From: Pseudoneurospora amorphoporcata
Lineage: Eukaryota > Ascomycota > Sordariomycetes > Sordariales > Sordariaceae
NCBI GenBank assembly: GCA_033297205.1
Contig: MU859098.1
Span: forward strand, 62,001 to 126,000
DNA: 64,000 nt
Direction: 5' to 3'
Part shown: piece after piece, positions 1-13,094 of the stretch
Layout of the letters: each line of letters opens with the position of its first letter
Position numbering within the stretch: position 1 is the stretch's first letter
The notes under the pieces: generated by a model
Databases searched by the model: none
What the model saw: only the letters and a program-made list of their open reading frames with translations
Told to the model about the DNA's origin: nothing
Position numbers and translations under genes: made by a program

Positions 1-1514
1 TGCGGGAATGGTCGATGCGGCCATCATTCCTTGCAAAGAGGAAGAACGTGCCAGAATGGGGGACATGGCAGGTTCAGCACCCCACAGCGTTCGTCCGCAA
101 AAGATCGCAAAGGCATGACGTGATGCACGAGAAGGTGCAACAGCATGGTACATTGGTGATGTAGACAAATGCTGGACGGAAGGCGCAGACGCTCATGGAG
201 AAGCAGGAGCACCTGGCCAATCCTTAGCCATTACCTGCCCGCGTTAACACTCCCGTCGTGGAAAGAGCGTGCAGGCACGTCGGGTGCAAAAGATACCTAA
301 CATCTTCGGGTGGAAAGTACGTCCCGTTCATCTCGGGTTCTCCAAACGCAATCCCCACCGAGTGTTCGTCTGATCTACATTGCTAAGGCTGGTTGATAAA
401 CAAAAGGTTCGGATCAGGTTTTCAACAATCCAGTGGGCTCGTGGTCGAGCGGCGTGATGCGTCGCTCAACTTCGATTGCCGGGGCTGTCAGACGAAGGCC
501 TACCCCGTACCCCTTCCCCTCCCCCCTCCTCCCCGGGGAGGCCGTTGGCAGCTGCCGAGTGGCAGGGCCAGCTATTCCAGAGTACAAGTGTGGCCTGGAA
601 GTTTGTCTGACAGCTAGTGTTGACAGCTGGCGTCTTCCGGCTACGCAAATAAGGCTCTTCTACTCCTTTCCAGTTGTCACGGCACGTCCTGCGTTCGAAC
701 CACGCTCACTCCTCTTTTTTTGCTCCTTTTCCTCTATGGGTTGCTTCATTTACTTATCCGCCTGGCTAACCTACGAAGCAAGGTTACGAGAGAGGAACAA
801 GAGACACACAAAATGAGCGGATTTGACCGATAGGAATGTAGGAGTAGAGGTATCATCCGGCTCACTCGCAGACGCCATCATCAGTTGCTGCTTGCTCACG
901 GTATACAACGTTCCTTCCTCAGGCTAACATTTGAGAATTTCCGGGCTGTAGTGTTACCTGTCTCCTTCCCAGTACCGTCCGCTTTCGGTCCTGACGGGCT
1001 ACCCGGCTTCTTTATCGGGTCCCAATCATCCTTTTTTTTTATCCCAATGGTTTCTACCGGTACCTCTACATCTACTTATCGACTGCGGCCTCCAACCATC
1101 CACCACTCCTTCGGTCCTTCCCGCTGAAAATGTTCCTGCGTGATGGAGATGAGGAGCTGCATCTTCTCCCGCTGTTATCCGTCTCCACCCTGCAGGCATG
1201 AACCCGACCCCTTCCTTCCCTGCACAGAATACTCGACAATATACATCCCCTTCCTTCCCTCCCTTTATACAAACAATTTTGCCCAACCATGTTTCGAAAT
1301 TCTCATCCATAGACAGCGAACTCCGGCTTTCTCTTCTCCGAGCCACCCAACCGCCGAACCGACCACCCGACTGCACGATTGCCCGACCGAGACTCGTAGC
1401 GCCAAACAATCCATCCCCATGTACCAAATCCCTCGTTCCACCCGTCGATTGATTCGAGCTCCCTTGGTCCTATATTCTCCCTTGTCCTCCAATCGTCTAC
1501 TCCCCACCGGGTCC
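1..1514. other. No supported gene
   Basis: I see no gene here that I can support. The open frames overlap on both strands, mostly lack ATG starts and show no domain. The stretch lies downstream of the minus-strand family A copy 1. A pol III A-box-like string (about 440-450) and a GTTCGAACC B-box-like string (about 693) are some 250 bases apart and do not fold into a tRNA. Confidence 0.5.
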
Positions 1515-3532
1515 CTACTGCCTGCCAACACGAGCCACCGTGCTGGACAGATCAACTTCGATCTCGTTTTGCCAGAGGCAGTCGTCGCAGGCGCAGTATG
1601 GCGCGCAGGAAGACAACTTCGACTTTGCATCTCGGTCTGGAGTGCAAAAGTCCATGAGGTCGTTCCATAACTGGGACTGAATCGAAGGAGTATGATCTGC
1701 TTGCATAGAGCTGCTGCAAGTGGCGACGGAAGCGGTAGCGCTGGTGGTCGAACCGCCGACGTTGCTGGGAGCAAGATGGGTTTTGGCTGTGTGATATGAC
1801 GCGACTGAGCTTGCGGTGGTCTTGGAAAGGTCACTCTCGGTCCTGGAAGAAGTGATTACTGCCAGGGTACGCTTCGGAATCTTGGAGGAACGGTTAACCG
1901 GCGCAACACGGAGACCAGTCGTGGACTTGTTGATGCGAGGCACAACAGCACTGCTGCGCTTAGTACCGACATCTACAATATGGCTCGGAGTGTTCACAGT
2001 GTACGACGACAACTCTGCTACCTTCGAGGTCTTGCACGCACCACGAACACCAGAAGATTTACACCCCTGAAATCGTTCACGACAGCATTACGACTGCTAG
2101 TAGTGCCTAGCTCGCTCCAAAAGCTCTTGGCCGCGTGGAACGACAAACTGGAAGACGGCACGGGGTCCGCGGACGCTGGGGGCTTGGATGGGACACTACA
2201 GGTATGCTGGGAATTCTTCACGAATGGAGTGGCACACCGGTTGCGCATCGATCCGGAAGCATCACTGTTGTCGTTGCCCTTGCTATCAAGTTTATTGTAA
2301 AGGTCCTGCGTGTCTTGGCAAGAGGAAGACGGAGTTGTGGAAGACTTGGTCAGTGCAACAGTTGGCTTCACAACGTTAGCAGTCTGGGTCTTGACGGCAC
2401 TGGCGAAACCAGGACGTCTAGGCTCGCATTTCAGGTACGAAGTCGGCTTAGACGGCTCCATTTTGTTGTCCGGCTTGATGGCATCGTGGTGTATGCGGGA
2501 AGAGCGTGAGCTGGTAGCGAGGACTTCGGGCTTTTTCTCGAAGGAATAATCCCGAGATGGTCTGGTCTTATGGTTGTTGCCGGAATCGGCGTTTGTCGGC
2601 TCCTTCTTTTTGGACGCATCTATTGTCGAAAACTTTCCTTTGGGCTTTGCCTGGAGGCAAGAGGTTAGCATGGTTGATATTTCCCACGAGATGTTATTGG
2701 CGGTTACTCACAGTTGCAACGGGAACAGAAGCCGACGAGGTGATGGGTCGAGCCCGGCTCTGACGCTTGGTCCGGATGCGTAAAGGCGCTGGCGCGGCTT
2801 GTGGTATTAAGGGACTTAATGGACGCTCCGGGGTGTCGGTAGCAGAGGAAGTCGTGTTTGTTGAATCCTGCTCCGAGACTTGATGCTTTGGTCTCGGGAG
2901 ACTTGAGCCCCTACCGCGGCGCGAGGGTTGTAACCGCCGGGCTTCGTTGGCTGTTACTTTCACATCCAAACTTCCCCCCAGTGTATTTCCGTCTCCTTCG
3001 GTCGTTCGAGTCATCGGCTCTTTCGTTGGTGTGGTTGAATCGCTCCTCTTTGTCGTAGTCTTCCCCTCCTCTTCAGCCGGTGTCCCTAGGTGAACTTCGA
3101 GAGGGGATCCAAAACGCACCGTCTTCTCCCTCTTCAAGTTCAAGTTCTGCGGCTTTGAGGCACTCGGATGAGGCGTCGGTTCCCGCGTCCTGGGAGGCGG
3201 AGAAGATCTCGACCAGCCCCTCAGGGCATCGACTGAGGGACTGTCGCCCTCGGGATAAAGTGCATTGCTTCTTCAGGGCCGTGGATGTCGACCGAAGGCC
3301 AATGTCGAGACTGATATCCGGTAGTGTGGTTGTCGTCTTCGCTACTTTCCACTGATGGGCTTAGGACCGACGCAGATGCCAGCTCCGGCCGCTTCCTTAG
3401 CCAAGATCTGTCATTGCGGTTGTCGTCGTGGGTTTTCCGAGCGGTGAACCGAAGTAGGGGTCGGCTTCTGGACTTCTTGTCGCGTGGGGTGAAGGCCTTC
3501 AACAAACGGTCGAACATCTTGTCGGATTGCAT
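1515..3532 (-). pseudogene. Family A copy 1: unrecognised Ser/Pro-rich protein, probably frameshifted
   Basis: Unrecognised. It aligns by eye with two other loci here (39550-41862 and 42928-45332). In order on the minus strand: an ATG at 3532 opening a basic, Arg-rich N-terminus; a GDSPSVDAL block; a K-T-V-R-F motif in EKTVRFGSPLE (about 3080-3125); SSLPRPK and PLSPLIP; a phase-0 intron (GTGAGT at 2711, CAG ending at 2651); a YSF-KKPEVL block; SFHAAKSFWSEL; SYTVNTP; SYHTAKTHL; and a C-terminus with CACDDCLW then SSTVARV. Two frame changes occur. The one near 3250 has no intron signal and looks like a one-base loss relative to copy 3. The one near 2030-2060 falls where all three copies have a GTAAA/GTGAG 5' splice-like site and can be read as a second phase-0 intron. 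It is either a functional gene with an error near 3250 or a young pseudogene. Function unknown. Confidence 0.6.
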
Positions 3533-3704
3533 GAGTTGATATCAGGCTATGCTTATTATTCAAATAGCAATGAGGGTAGTTGCGTTGTTGGCGGCATGTG
3601 ACGTTGGTGAGTGATGTGGTTCATCAGCTTGACCTATTCGGTTTTGTGATGATGAGGCAGGGAGAGAAAGTGTGCAGCCTGAACACCCTACAGATATTCA
3701 TGAA

Positions 3705-3830
3705 AAATACTCGAAACCCTGAGGTTCCATGGCTGTTGACTGTCGCCATGGTCGTCCCTGTGGCGACTGGTGTTGTTGTTTGCCCGAAAGCCTGGACAGT
3801 GGTGGACAGCACTATTGTTCATGATCAGTA
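3705..3830 (-). promoter_or_regulatory. Conserved 5' leader of family A copy 1
   Basis: Upstream of the copy 1 ATG is a block that recurs before copies 2 and 3. It has an ATCATGAACAATA-type string, then a CAAACAACAACACCAGTCGCCA-like run, then ATGGCGACAGTCAAC. The last part can be read as a short peptide containing ATVNSHG, comparable to VTVNLNHG and VTVNLSHG at the other loci. It could be promoter, 5' UTR, an upstream ORF or an unmodelled first exon. Confidence 0.45.
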
Positions 3831-5321
3831 AGAAGGGTGTGCGATAATGATACTCGGATAACGCCCGAACGAAATGGAAGGTATAGGATCAAGGCTCTCT
3901 GAGAACAACGCCATTGTGCCATGAATGCTGACGATAATGGAGCTGGCAAAGAACTGAGGGCCAATGGGTCTCGAGGGGAACATGACATGACGATGTCGAT
4001 GGTATAACCTTGGGAAACCAAATGGCAACCAAATAGGGAGGGGGGAAATGGCTATATACGACTCTTCTAGTCATCCCTGGAGACATATTGTAATGGCCGA
4101 CGAAGTCCTGACGGGTCAGGAAATCAAATGAAGGGTGGACGGTGCTACCGAAGAACATACAGTCAAATGAAGACCATCGAGACACTCGACGACGATGCGA
4201 CATTGAGAGGAAAATGAGGTTCATGAAACCTTTGTATACCTTATCTTTTACGGAGCTTTTCTAATTCATATTGAGTTTGTCTAAAGGTCTCGTAGAAGGA
4301 CAATGATCCGACGTCAAAATAAGCTTCTGCGGCTCACGGGGGTAACAAAGCATTTGTCTCAACAAAGCATCTTCAACCGTGCCAAAGTGCCAGCGAGTCG
4401 AACCTCCAACCTATGGTCGACAAGATCGTTTGACAACATCCATCTATAATGCTTCTCATCCGTTCAAGAAAGGAAAGAAATACAGTCTAAATTAATGAAC
4501 CGAAAACACAGTGGCAACATGTGCAAATGCGTGTCACTGTCAACGGGACGGCCGACTGAGCTACGACGCTATCTCTTGCGCTACACGTCTTGGTGACACG
4601 ATGTTAGTGGGGTAACTGATTCGGATTCGAAACTATGCATTTACCATGGCAAGCTTTGAGCCGCCTGACGCCGTCATCATGGTACCTTTCCCATAGGCAG
4701 AGAGTAGGAGTAGTGGCCAAAGAGGGTTTTATTACTTCCGTATCGGGAATGCACCCAATCTTGCAGTTAGTTTGCTAGTGAGGTAACGCACATGCCAGCG
4801 CTCTCACGCTCCGCTGTCGCAACTCGCCGTCTCTCGCTTTTAAACCTAACAACACCGTCACTAGCACGTCAAAAGAAGTCGCCTTATGGTTTACTTGCAC
4901 ACGTCGGTTTGCATCTTCTCTTACCTTGGCGACTAATGAATTCTTTCCAATTCAGGCGCACCATCTACCACAACTTATCTAAATATCCTCTCCCTTCAAT
5001 TCGTTCCAACGTGCCGCCCGCGGAGTCAACCCCTCCCGCAGACCCGTCTCCAGCTGTCTTCTATTGCTTTCTTACTACTCAAGCTAACAAGTCATCTGCA
5101 GACCAGTACAAACCCACATGGCGAGTTGAGCCGACCGAGCCTTCTGTCTCCGGGCCGTCGCCATCGACGACAACGCCACTCCCGTCCCCGCGGTGATCTG
5201 ACCACCTAATCTCCCCTTTACTCCCTGGCCAGCACGGCTCGTCAGCGCCCAAACACAACTCGAACATGCGCAATACATATTACAATATCAAAAAAAAAAA
5301 AAAAAAATGAACCCTCGCTGT
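3831..5321. other. Intergenic; A18 tract
   Basis: No gene is supported. An uninterrupted run of 18 A lies at 5290-5307, just beyond the stop of the minus-strand gene that ends at 5322. Weak A-box-like (about 4565) and B-box-like (about 4398) strings on the minus strand are not spaced like a tRNA. Confidence 0.5.
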
Positions 5322-7565
5322 TCAGAATCCAGCCATTATCCGCTGAGCATCTATCTCATTGCCATCTTCCACCAGTGATTGCTCGAGGTGAACATCGGCC
5401 GCCTCTACATCCCAACTGTTCCGCTGCCGGGGAGTGGGATTTGTAATCAGAATCTTGAGCACCAGCCCTCTATTAGCGTTAGCTCGCGACTCGAGGACGA
5501 GTCTGTTCAGGAACCCCATCACACCAGCCATTTCATCGCCGCTTGACCCCGATGCATACCAGAATGCGCCATCCACCATGATATAGACGACGCCGACGGG
5601 CACGTTTTGCAAAAGCATGTTGAAAACGGAGCAAGCAGTCGATAAATCGTTCATCGTGAGTCCTCGAGCGAGCATGTCAGGGTCACCGCCGGTCGTGGAA
5701 ATGTTGGTATTGTTCCCAAATGGTTGCAGGAGCTGCAGCGCCAGAGTGCGCACAAGTCCGTAGCTGCCTCCCAGAACGTCGCCGTCTGCAGCGTGCAGGC
5801 CGCAGAAGAAGCTGAGCCGGAACACGCCAGGGGCGGACATCATCTCGGTGATCAAGGCGCAGAGATAGCTGAGGGTGGAGAGCGGCGAGCCACCTTCCAG
5901 CGACTGCTCGTCGTGGAGGACAAGGATCTGTGATTCCAGAGACTTGAGCCAACCCACGAATGCATCCTTGATCATGAGATACCCGATCTGGTTCTGCCCC
6001 ATGGACGACGGCGCCGATCGTAGGGCTATCTGGACGTCCGCCTTGGAAATGGGCAGTAAATCCTCCGCCATGACTGTGCTGCTACCGTTCCAGTTGCTGC
6101 AGAGAAGCTGCCACAGCTGAAAAGAGGATATCATGGCCGCCGTATGGAATTGAGGGGCCGGCATCTGAGGCTGCATTGGTCCCGCAACCTGGATAAACTG
6201 CATGGTCTGATGAAGCACGGGCGCGTTCTGCATCTCCTTTCTCAGAAGCTGCTCCATCATGGCTTTTCCGGCGGGTAAGGTCAGCTGTCTGGCAGGGCTT
6301 GTTCCCGAACGTTATGTTTGAGGCGAACTTACCGGGAAAGTCTTTCGCAAAGCCCGCCAGTGTGAAGAATATGGAAACGAGTGGCGTTGACAGCGCTTGG
6401 ATGTTCTTGTCAATTTTCTCGACTCGCGTCTGGAAGCAGATTGACACAGAGCGCTCGAACAATTCTGAAGCATTCTTCACCTTGTCCACTGCATCATTCA
6501 ACCCCGACTCATAGTCGCTCTGATGAAATAAGGCTTTGAAGGACTCTCCTAGATGGCGCGTCAACTCAAGACTTGACCTCGGGGACGAAGGGCTAAGGGG
6601 TGAGTAAGGGGCAAGGTGCACAGGAAGTAGAACGTACTGGCGCTTGATCGATTCAGATAAGAGACGACGTAGGCAACAAAGTCCAGAATGGCCATGAAGA
6701 GATCCTCCGACTTCTCTTTCAGGTCCATGTCGTCGCTGTAAAGCCGTATCTGAGCCTTGCTATGCGAGACAGTGTCGCCCAAGCTATCCAACATGTCGAA
6801 GATGGTATGGCGGACCTCCTGCTTGCGCTTTGCGGCCTAGACACTGGCTGTAAGCGCAATCTTTGAGTAGAGAGGGAGGACATTGCCTCACATTGCATAA
6901 TAGCCTCAGACCGCCGGCTAGAAGACCAGTGTATTCACTGTCTGGTATTAGTTCGATCAGAAATTCGATACGGCGGGCAGCAATACCGCCAAGTCTGTCC
7001 GCTGTTTCAAAAGGATTCCTCCAACTACGACGTCTCTCTTTATGGGCTTCGAAGGCTTCCATTGCCTTTGCTACCTCGCCCTCCACGCCATCCCAGGACC
7101 TGTTGTGAAAGGCCTTGGTCGCGCTCTCGTCGTCAGCATCCGCCAAGAAACGTTGCATACACTCCGTGAAGTCGACAACGTAAACTCGAAACCTTTGAGC
7201 CGCAAGTAGTTAGACAGGTTTGTTTCAGTCACTTAAGTTGATGGCCTGATAACAGCAAGGAACGGGAGCTCTTACTTCTCAGACGGCTGAAGTTGCTTCG
7301 GTGCCACCGATGCGGGACTGGGAAGTCGGCCATGATGCGCAATGTACAACGACTTTGCCTTTTCGAGAGTGGCTGGATTGGGATTTGCCCAGATGTCGGC
7401 AAACTTGCCAGCCAGGTTCGCTGCCAGGAAATTGGAAACGGCGCTCATATCTTTGTCGCTCATGGTTGCCAAAGCCTGTGCTGAACTGTCTAAAGGTCGA
7501 GCGAGACCTTTGGGTTCGTTGGACGAGATTCTTGTTTGTGCAGTGGCGAGAACAGTTGCCTGCAT
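5322..7565 (-). CDS. DUF7708-like STAND/NLR-type protein without a recognisable P-loop
   Basis: Five exons: complement(5322..6262, 6333..6548, 6638..6836, 6892..7192, 7276..7565), 648 codons plus stop. Introns are GTAAGA, GTGAGG, GTACGT and GTAAGT types and phases close exactly. Residues of roughly 100-330 (FRVYVVDFTEC; ...ARRIEFLIELIPDSEYTGLLAGGLRLLCNAAKR in outline; AILDFVAYVVSYL) match my memory of fungal DUF7708, which usually sits N-terminal to a NACHT NTPase. The C-terminal half keeps a Walker-B-like GVVYIMVDGAFW, but I find no GxxxxGKT loop and no ankyrin or WD repeats, so NTP binding is doubtful. ATG 7565 is the first in frame; ATG 7463 has a better context (AACCATGAG) and may be the true start. 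It is divergent from the AAA ATPase gene at 8804. A role in incompatibility or immunity is inferred from the family only. Confidence 0.75.
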
Positions 7566-8803
7566 GTGTGGAAAGGCAGAATGGGAAGAGGTTTCCCCCC
7601 GAGGTTTCAATCCTAAAGAATGGTGAGAGTGACGCGGGAACCTGAAATCTGTTTCTCCTGTTGTGCTGCAGCCTTACCAGACCTCTTGAGATCATGACTC
7701 ATGAGCGCCCAACCCATGGGGATATCGGCTTGATCTGCCAAGGTACCTACGGTAGAGGTAACCGGCCTCCGCAATCAGCCACGAAGCATATCCGATGCGC
7801 GAAGGGTTTCACTCCAATGTGCACACGGTTGATGCACGGTTGTTGGGTTGAAAGGATCATGATCATTTGTTGGTTGGTAGCCAAAAGTAGATGTACTGGG
7901 AAAGAATCCAGGGAAGATTTACAAGTGGAAAAACCACCTTTTGCATCCCACCTCCAGTCGTGGCCCAACCGCACTCACCAACTGAAACGCTTTGAGAAAG
8001 ATCATCCTACATGCAGAAGTGGTGTAAGGTGCCCTATAGCCCGAGCCCATTGCAGATGCCGGTGCAGATCCAATAGGAAAGACCGTTCATCTGGGACGAG
8101 TTGACTTTGGGCAACTTCGAGCGGCTTGTCATACCTTATCATATTATCTCTAGCCGCTTCATGTGACATTGTCTTTTTGCTTTCATTGTGGTTGGACGCC
8201 GTAGTGAGTTTATTGGGTGTCCTCGCGTTGGGGTCGCACAATTGTCGAGGCAGGCTGAGGAGCTGAAGCAGTGAGTGGGGGTGACTGCATACCTTAATCA
8301 GTGCATCAAGTCCTCATACAGAAGACAAGCTCGTCGTGTCCGACTGGGCTTTTGGGCAGCGATGCAGATGAATCAAAGTAAAACAATACAAGTAAGTCTA
8401 GGAAGCCTTAACTTGGGGACAAGCAGGAAAATCTTGTTGTTTTGGAACACCACCTTCAAGCCGACGGCAGAGCTCCAGGGGATCAAAAGATTACCTACCT
8501 CTACATGTAGTTCATAATCGTCCAACTCTGTTTCTCTGTTTGAGTACCTTGTTGAAGCTAAGCTATTCGCATCTCTTCTTATCTTATCAAGATCGTTTCC
8601 CACTTTGGGCATGTATATAACTCGTGATCCTTACGATCACTCCTTCATCCGTTTCTCTCTCTTCAATCAATCAAGCATTCTGCCGATCTTTGTCTTGCTC
8701 CATACCTTCCGCTTCAACATACCTACCCACAAGACATCTACATCAGCAGCATCACTCAAACGCCAACCATCCGACAGAACCGGCACTGGGGGGGAAGAAC
8801 CAA
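7566..8803. promoter_or_regulatory. Shared intergenic region of two divergent genes
   Basis: About 1.24 kb separates the ATGs of the DUF7708-like gene (minus) and the AAA ATPase gene (plus). No credible gene lies inside. CT-rich tracts at 8640-8720 (CTCTCTCTTC, TCTTGCTCC) just before ATG 8804 resemble fungal core-promoter pyrimidine tracts. The region could hold a bidirectional promoter. Confidence 0.4.
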
Positions 8804-11800
8804 ATGCCTGGCTTCAGAGCTTTCATCAAGGGAAAGCGCAACTCCCAGGAACCGATGCCCCCTGACAGTCCTGTGACCACCTCTAGTGGTCATTATTCTG
8901 GTCTTGAAAGCCCCAAGTCAGAAGTTTCTCTCGGAAAGCAGCAGGAGCCTCCTCGCGGGCTGGACCCAGAGATTCCCCATGAGGAATTACCGCAACCTTC
9001 CACCCTACATGTTGAGCCTGACACTTCTTTCGACAGGCGGAAGGAGCCTGTACAAGAGATCGAAGAGCAGCAGCCATATCCCAATCTCCAAAATGAGAAA
9101 GAGTATATTCCTGAAAACGTGAAGGAACAGGAGGCTTGCCCCGATGACCAACCCCCTGCGCCCCCAACACCAAGGTTGCGTCATCAGGATGCAAAGAAGA
9201 AGCCTAGAGGTGCAGCCAAAGACCAGGATCTCGCGCTTGCGGCCGAGATTATTCACAGTGTAAACAGCCTGGGCGATGACCTCAGTTCTCTGGTGGAGGA
9301 TGCCGATGTGGACAGCGACGTACGAGACGACATCAATACCGTTAGGCGCGCTCTCCGGTCACAGCTGAGAAAGCTTGCGCGTCTACGGGCGCATCTGAGC
9401 GGAGACTCAGACACCAGTTCAGACTCAGATGAGGAAGAGACCGATCAGCCCGACGAACTCTCAGGCCTGGATGGGCTGGGCATTTCCACAGGAGAGCTTG
9501 AATTCGTTCCATGGAAAGAGGCTAGTAGTCGAGGGGACTCGCTAGGCAGGTATGCCGCAATTCAGATTCCGTTTCAACAGGCCACTGCAGAAGATCTGAA
9601 CCCTCTCCGTGAACGGAAGCGACTCGCGCCGATTGTCACCGCACGAAAGGAGCCAATTCTGGACGCCGTTAATGTTAACGGAAAAGGCCCCGAATGTGCC
9701 CCGAAGGGAAAGCCCTTTTTCAGAAACGGCTTACCTACGGACGCTACGGTATCCAAGGACCGCAACGCAATGGTGCCACTAGAAGAGCTTCCTGACCGAA
9801 TTCGCATTCGCTCCTATAGCCTTTCAATGTTCCTTGACTACAACATCCATGATGGAACCATGAACTGGGCAGGAAGAACGTCCCTTACATTCCTGAGGCC
9901 CTTCAAATTTCTGGTGGAAAAAGGTCCTGATATCCGGGAAGGGTTAGTCGATCTGAGACGAATTCGAGCTGAGCGGTTTCCTGCCAGAAGTGAGGACGAC
10001 TATAACCAAGCATGGAAGGCAGCCCCGCCGGTGGATGAGTTGGCCGAAACCGAGGTTAATCCGCATCGACTCGCTCAGAACCAGCTCACTGGGCTGATCA
10101 GGGACCTGGGAGCTTTGATCAAGTTTATGGACGGTTATATCACGCCAACACTCGCCATTGTCCAGGCAGACCAGGTCTACTTTTCCGACTTGTGGTTCCT
10201 CTTTCCTGCCCGATCTCTACTTTTCGTGCGAGACAAAGCGATCCCGCAGAAAATTTGGAAGGTCATCCAGCGTACCGGGGGCAAAAGAACCTCAGCTTTC
10301 GAGCCCGCTACACTGTCTAGTGGGGGCAGACGCGACTCTTCTCAGTCAGTTGAAACCTTTGTAATTGACTGTTTCCATTTTGACCACGATGACAATCGAT
10401 ACGTCCAGACCTATCATAGGTTTATAATCGACCGCTTTGAAGGCCGCGTCCCCGTATTGTCGCTTCCCATTCTGCCGATTCAGGTGGCCGAAAGAGAAGA
10501 TTTAGTAGATCGGTCTGCCCTCATAAAGCGCGGAAAGGTTTTCGTCAAAGTATGCACCCAGCCAAGCCACATGCAATATACTGGACGCAATCAGGTCCTC
10601 CGACCCAACGGCGCTCAGCTCCATGAGAAGGATGCTGATGTGCCCGAGAATGCCACGCGTTATGCAGAGTGGATCGAGAGTGAGGTGATGGTCGATTTTG
10701 AACGAGCTTTGCAGGAGATGCCGGGATGGCGTCCTGGCTTGCAGGAGCTTGATCTCTACAAGGACCCGGGCCGCGAAAGTGACATCGGCATCGACCCTGA
10801 CACGGGATGGGATACAAAGCTCTCAGATCAAGTGATCCATGAGATCTGGGAAAAGTGTCAGAAATGGGATAAAGAGCGTTCCAACCCGACCGAAGAGGAG
10901 GATCTGCTGCTTCTGCCCGCACGAGTATTTGCGTTCGTTTTCCGTACGCGGAGATGGGGTAAGTTCTTCCACGGTTTACCTTGAGTGTGAGTGTATAGCT
11001 TGCCTAGCCTGACAATTCGCTGACGAGCCCAACCACGATGCAGCTTGCCTTCTTCTTGGCAAAGATAACGACGGAGAAGAGATGATGAAGGAAAAGCAGC
11101 GACGACGGGAGCCCTGGGACGACTTACAGCTACCCGACGGCCATAAGCGCCTGGTACAGTCCCTCATTGAGTCTCACTCTGATGATAAGGGACCCCGCAG
11201 CTGGCACTTTGATCTTGTACGAGAAAAGGGTACGTGACTCCTGGTATTGACTGGGTTTCTGCCGCGGCTTTTGGTACGCTCGCTAATAGGTCGCAGGTAA
11301 GGGACTCACCATCCTCTTACACGGGGTGCCCGGCGTGGGGAAGACATCGACAGCTCGTAGGTGGTATCCGTTACGGCGCATGGCCGTCTGCTCTGGCCCA
11401 ATCTGCAGATTGCTAACAATAATCAGAATGCGCTGCCGAGGCAAATAATCGACCCCTGCTTCCAATAACTTGTGGTCTGTAGTTCGTAGCGCAGGCTTCT
11501 CATTTAGAAACTAACCCGGCACAGGTGACCTTGGTACTTCTCCACGAGAAGTGGAAAAGAAGCTAGAACAGGCATTCCAGCTTGCCCAGCTGTGGAACTG
11601 TGTCCTCCTTCTTGATGAGGCCGATGTATTCTTGGCTCAGAGAATGGCGCAGGACATTGCCCGAAATGCTTTGGTCTCTGGTAAGATCTCTGTCACTAGC
11701 GAAAAGATGAGTCTCAACCCAAGTCAGTACTGACAGGTCGTCGCTGCAGTTTTCCTCCGGGTTCTCGAATATTACGAGGGAATTCTGTTCCTGACTACCA

Positions 11801-12627
11801 ATCGAGTTGGTGTCTTCGACGAAGCGTTCAAATCGCGAATCCACTTGCCGCTGTACTATCCACCGCTAGAGTGGAAGTATGCCCAGAAGATCTGGAAAAC
11901 CCATCTTCGCAAGCTCGTCGATAGTGATCTGGTCAACGTGGACGTCGAGGACATTCTCGCCTACGCCGAGACATTATTCGATAAACAGAGCGCCGTGAAC
12001 TCCAAGATCGGCCCGGTCTGGAATGGCCGCCAGATCCGAAACGCCTTTCAGAGCGTCGTCGCGCTCGCAGGATACCGGTCCACCGAGGGCAGGATCAAGA
12101 TTGAGAGAGAGCACTTTGAGCGCGTGTCCAAGGTGTCCAACGAGTTCAACCACTATCTCTGGAGCATCAAGTCCGAGACCGACTCAGCCAAGGCCGTGCG
12201 GTCAGGCTACCGCATCGATGAGTACCGCGCCGACGAGACGATACACCTGCAAACGGTGCAACAGCCATCGCAATATCAAAATCTCGGGGGTCTGATGTTC
12301 GGGCAGATGAAGCCGTCGCCGAACGCAGGCACGCAGCAGCCTAGTGCAATGCCTTTGATGAATTCTGGTTTCCAACCCTTTCCCCAGGGGCAGCAGCAGG
12401 AGGGCAACGGATTTTATAACTCCCAACCTCAGCAAACCCATGCAGCCAACTTTCCCACAATGCTTGGAGCGGGCTCCGGTGCTATGCAGCAGGGGTCACC
12501 GATGGGATATGCCGCCATGAATCCGTCCCAGCAATACGGAGCTAACTTTGGTGGGCAACCACCACAGGGCAACTTTCTGCCCCAGGCCAACTTTCCGCCG
12601 CAGGACAACTCTGGACAGCAGAAGTAA
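8804..12627 (+). CDS. AAA+ ATPase, fungal DUF7025-type
   Basis: Six exons: 8804..10958, 11044..11229, 11297..11356, 11427..11474, 11525..11680, 11750..12627; 1,160 codons plus stop with consistent phases. Introns begin GTAAGT, GTACGT, GTAGGT, GTCTGT and GTAAGA. The N-terminal 300 residues are acidic and low-complexity (a DSDTSSDSDEEE stretch). Residues about 390-720 resemble DUF7025, with RSYSLSMFLDYN and DLWFLFPARSLLFV. The AAA core follows: Walker A HGVPGVGKTS (K about 796), ITCGDLGTSPREVE, Walker B VLLLDEADVF (about 843-852), sensor-1 FLTTNRVGVFD and an arginine-finger-like FKSRIHLPL. A lid domain and a Gln/Asn/Pro/Gly-rich tail of about 120 residues end it. Such proteins are BCS1/CDC48-like remodelling ATPases of unknown substrate. 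The weakest junction is the GTCTGT donor at 11475. No mitochondrial signal or membrane helix is seen. Confidence 0.88.
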
Positions 12628-13094
12628 CGGTATAGCGGGGTTTTGGATTTCTTATTTATTCGACGGAATGATTCGAGGCGAAGCCGGACCCTGGTGGCAT
12701 CGATGGTTCGTTCATGTTGGTTACCTAACATCGAGGGCTACTCGTCACCTTGGATCTTGTCGATTTGAAAGTGGGGGAGTCTCTTGGGTTTCGCATCGTC
12801 GGAGATGTAGGTACGTCGCGGAACAAAACAAAACGAAGAGATTTGATTGACTCCTATCGCTGCCGTTGATTCTTTGTATGGTTTGCGCGTTCGATGTACG
12901 GTGGCGCACCACTTGTCAAGGTGATGGGGTCTGCAGTGCAATGTGTGATGGATGATGGCTAGGCTAAGTCTGGCTAGGAACCTGGCTGACTCGGAAGAAG
13001 TACATGAGTCCTCCCAGTGCCTCGCCCACTGGGTACTGCCTTCCCGAGTCTGGCTTGTACCTGCCCAGGCTATCCCCTGCACCTGGCCTGTGCG
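12628..13094. other. Convergent 3' intergenic region
   Basis: Between the convergent AAA ATPase gene (plus) and the coiled-coil gene (minus). I see no gene or repeat. It probably holds both 3' UTRs. Confidence 0.45.

Noticed and set aside
433..700. tRNA with A box TGGTCGAGCGG and B box GTTCGAACC
   Set aside because: The boxes are about 250 bases apart, far beyond known fungal nuclear tRNA introns, and neither acceptor nor T stem pairs.
4395..4575. Minus-strand tRNA with A box TAGCTCAGTCGG and B box GGTTCGACTC
   Set aside because: Spacing is about 165 bases and no acceptor or anticodon stem could be drawn.
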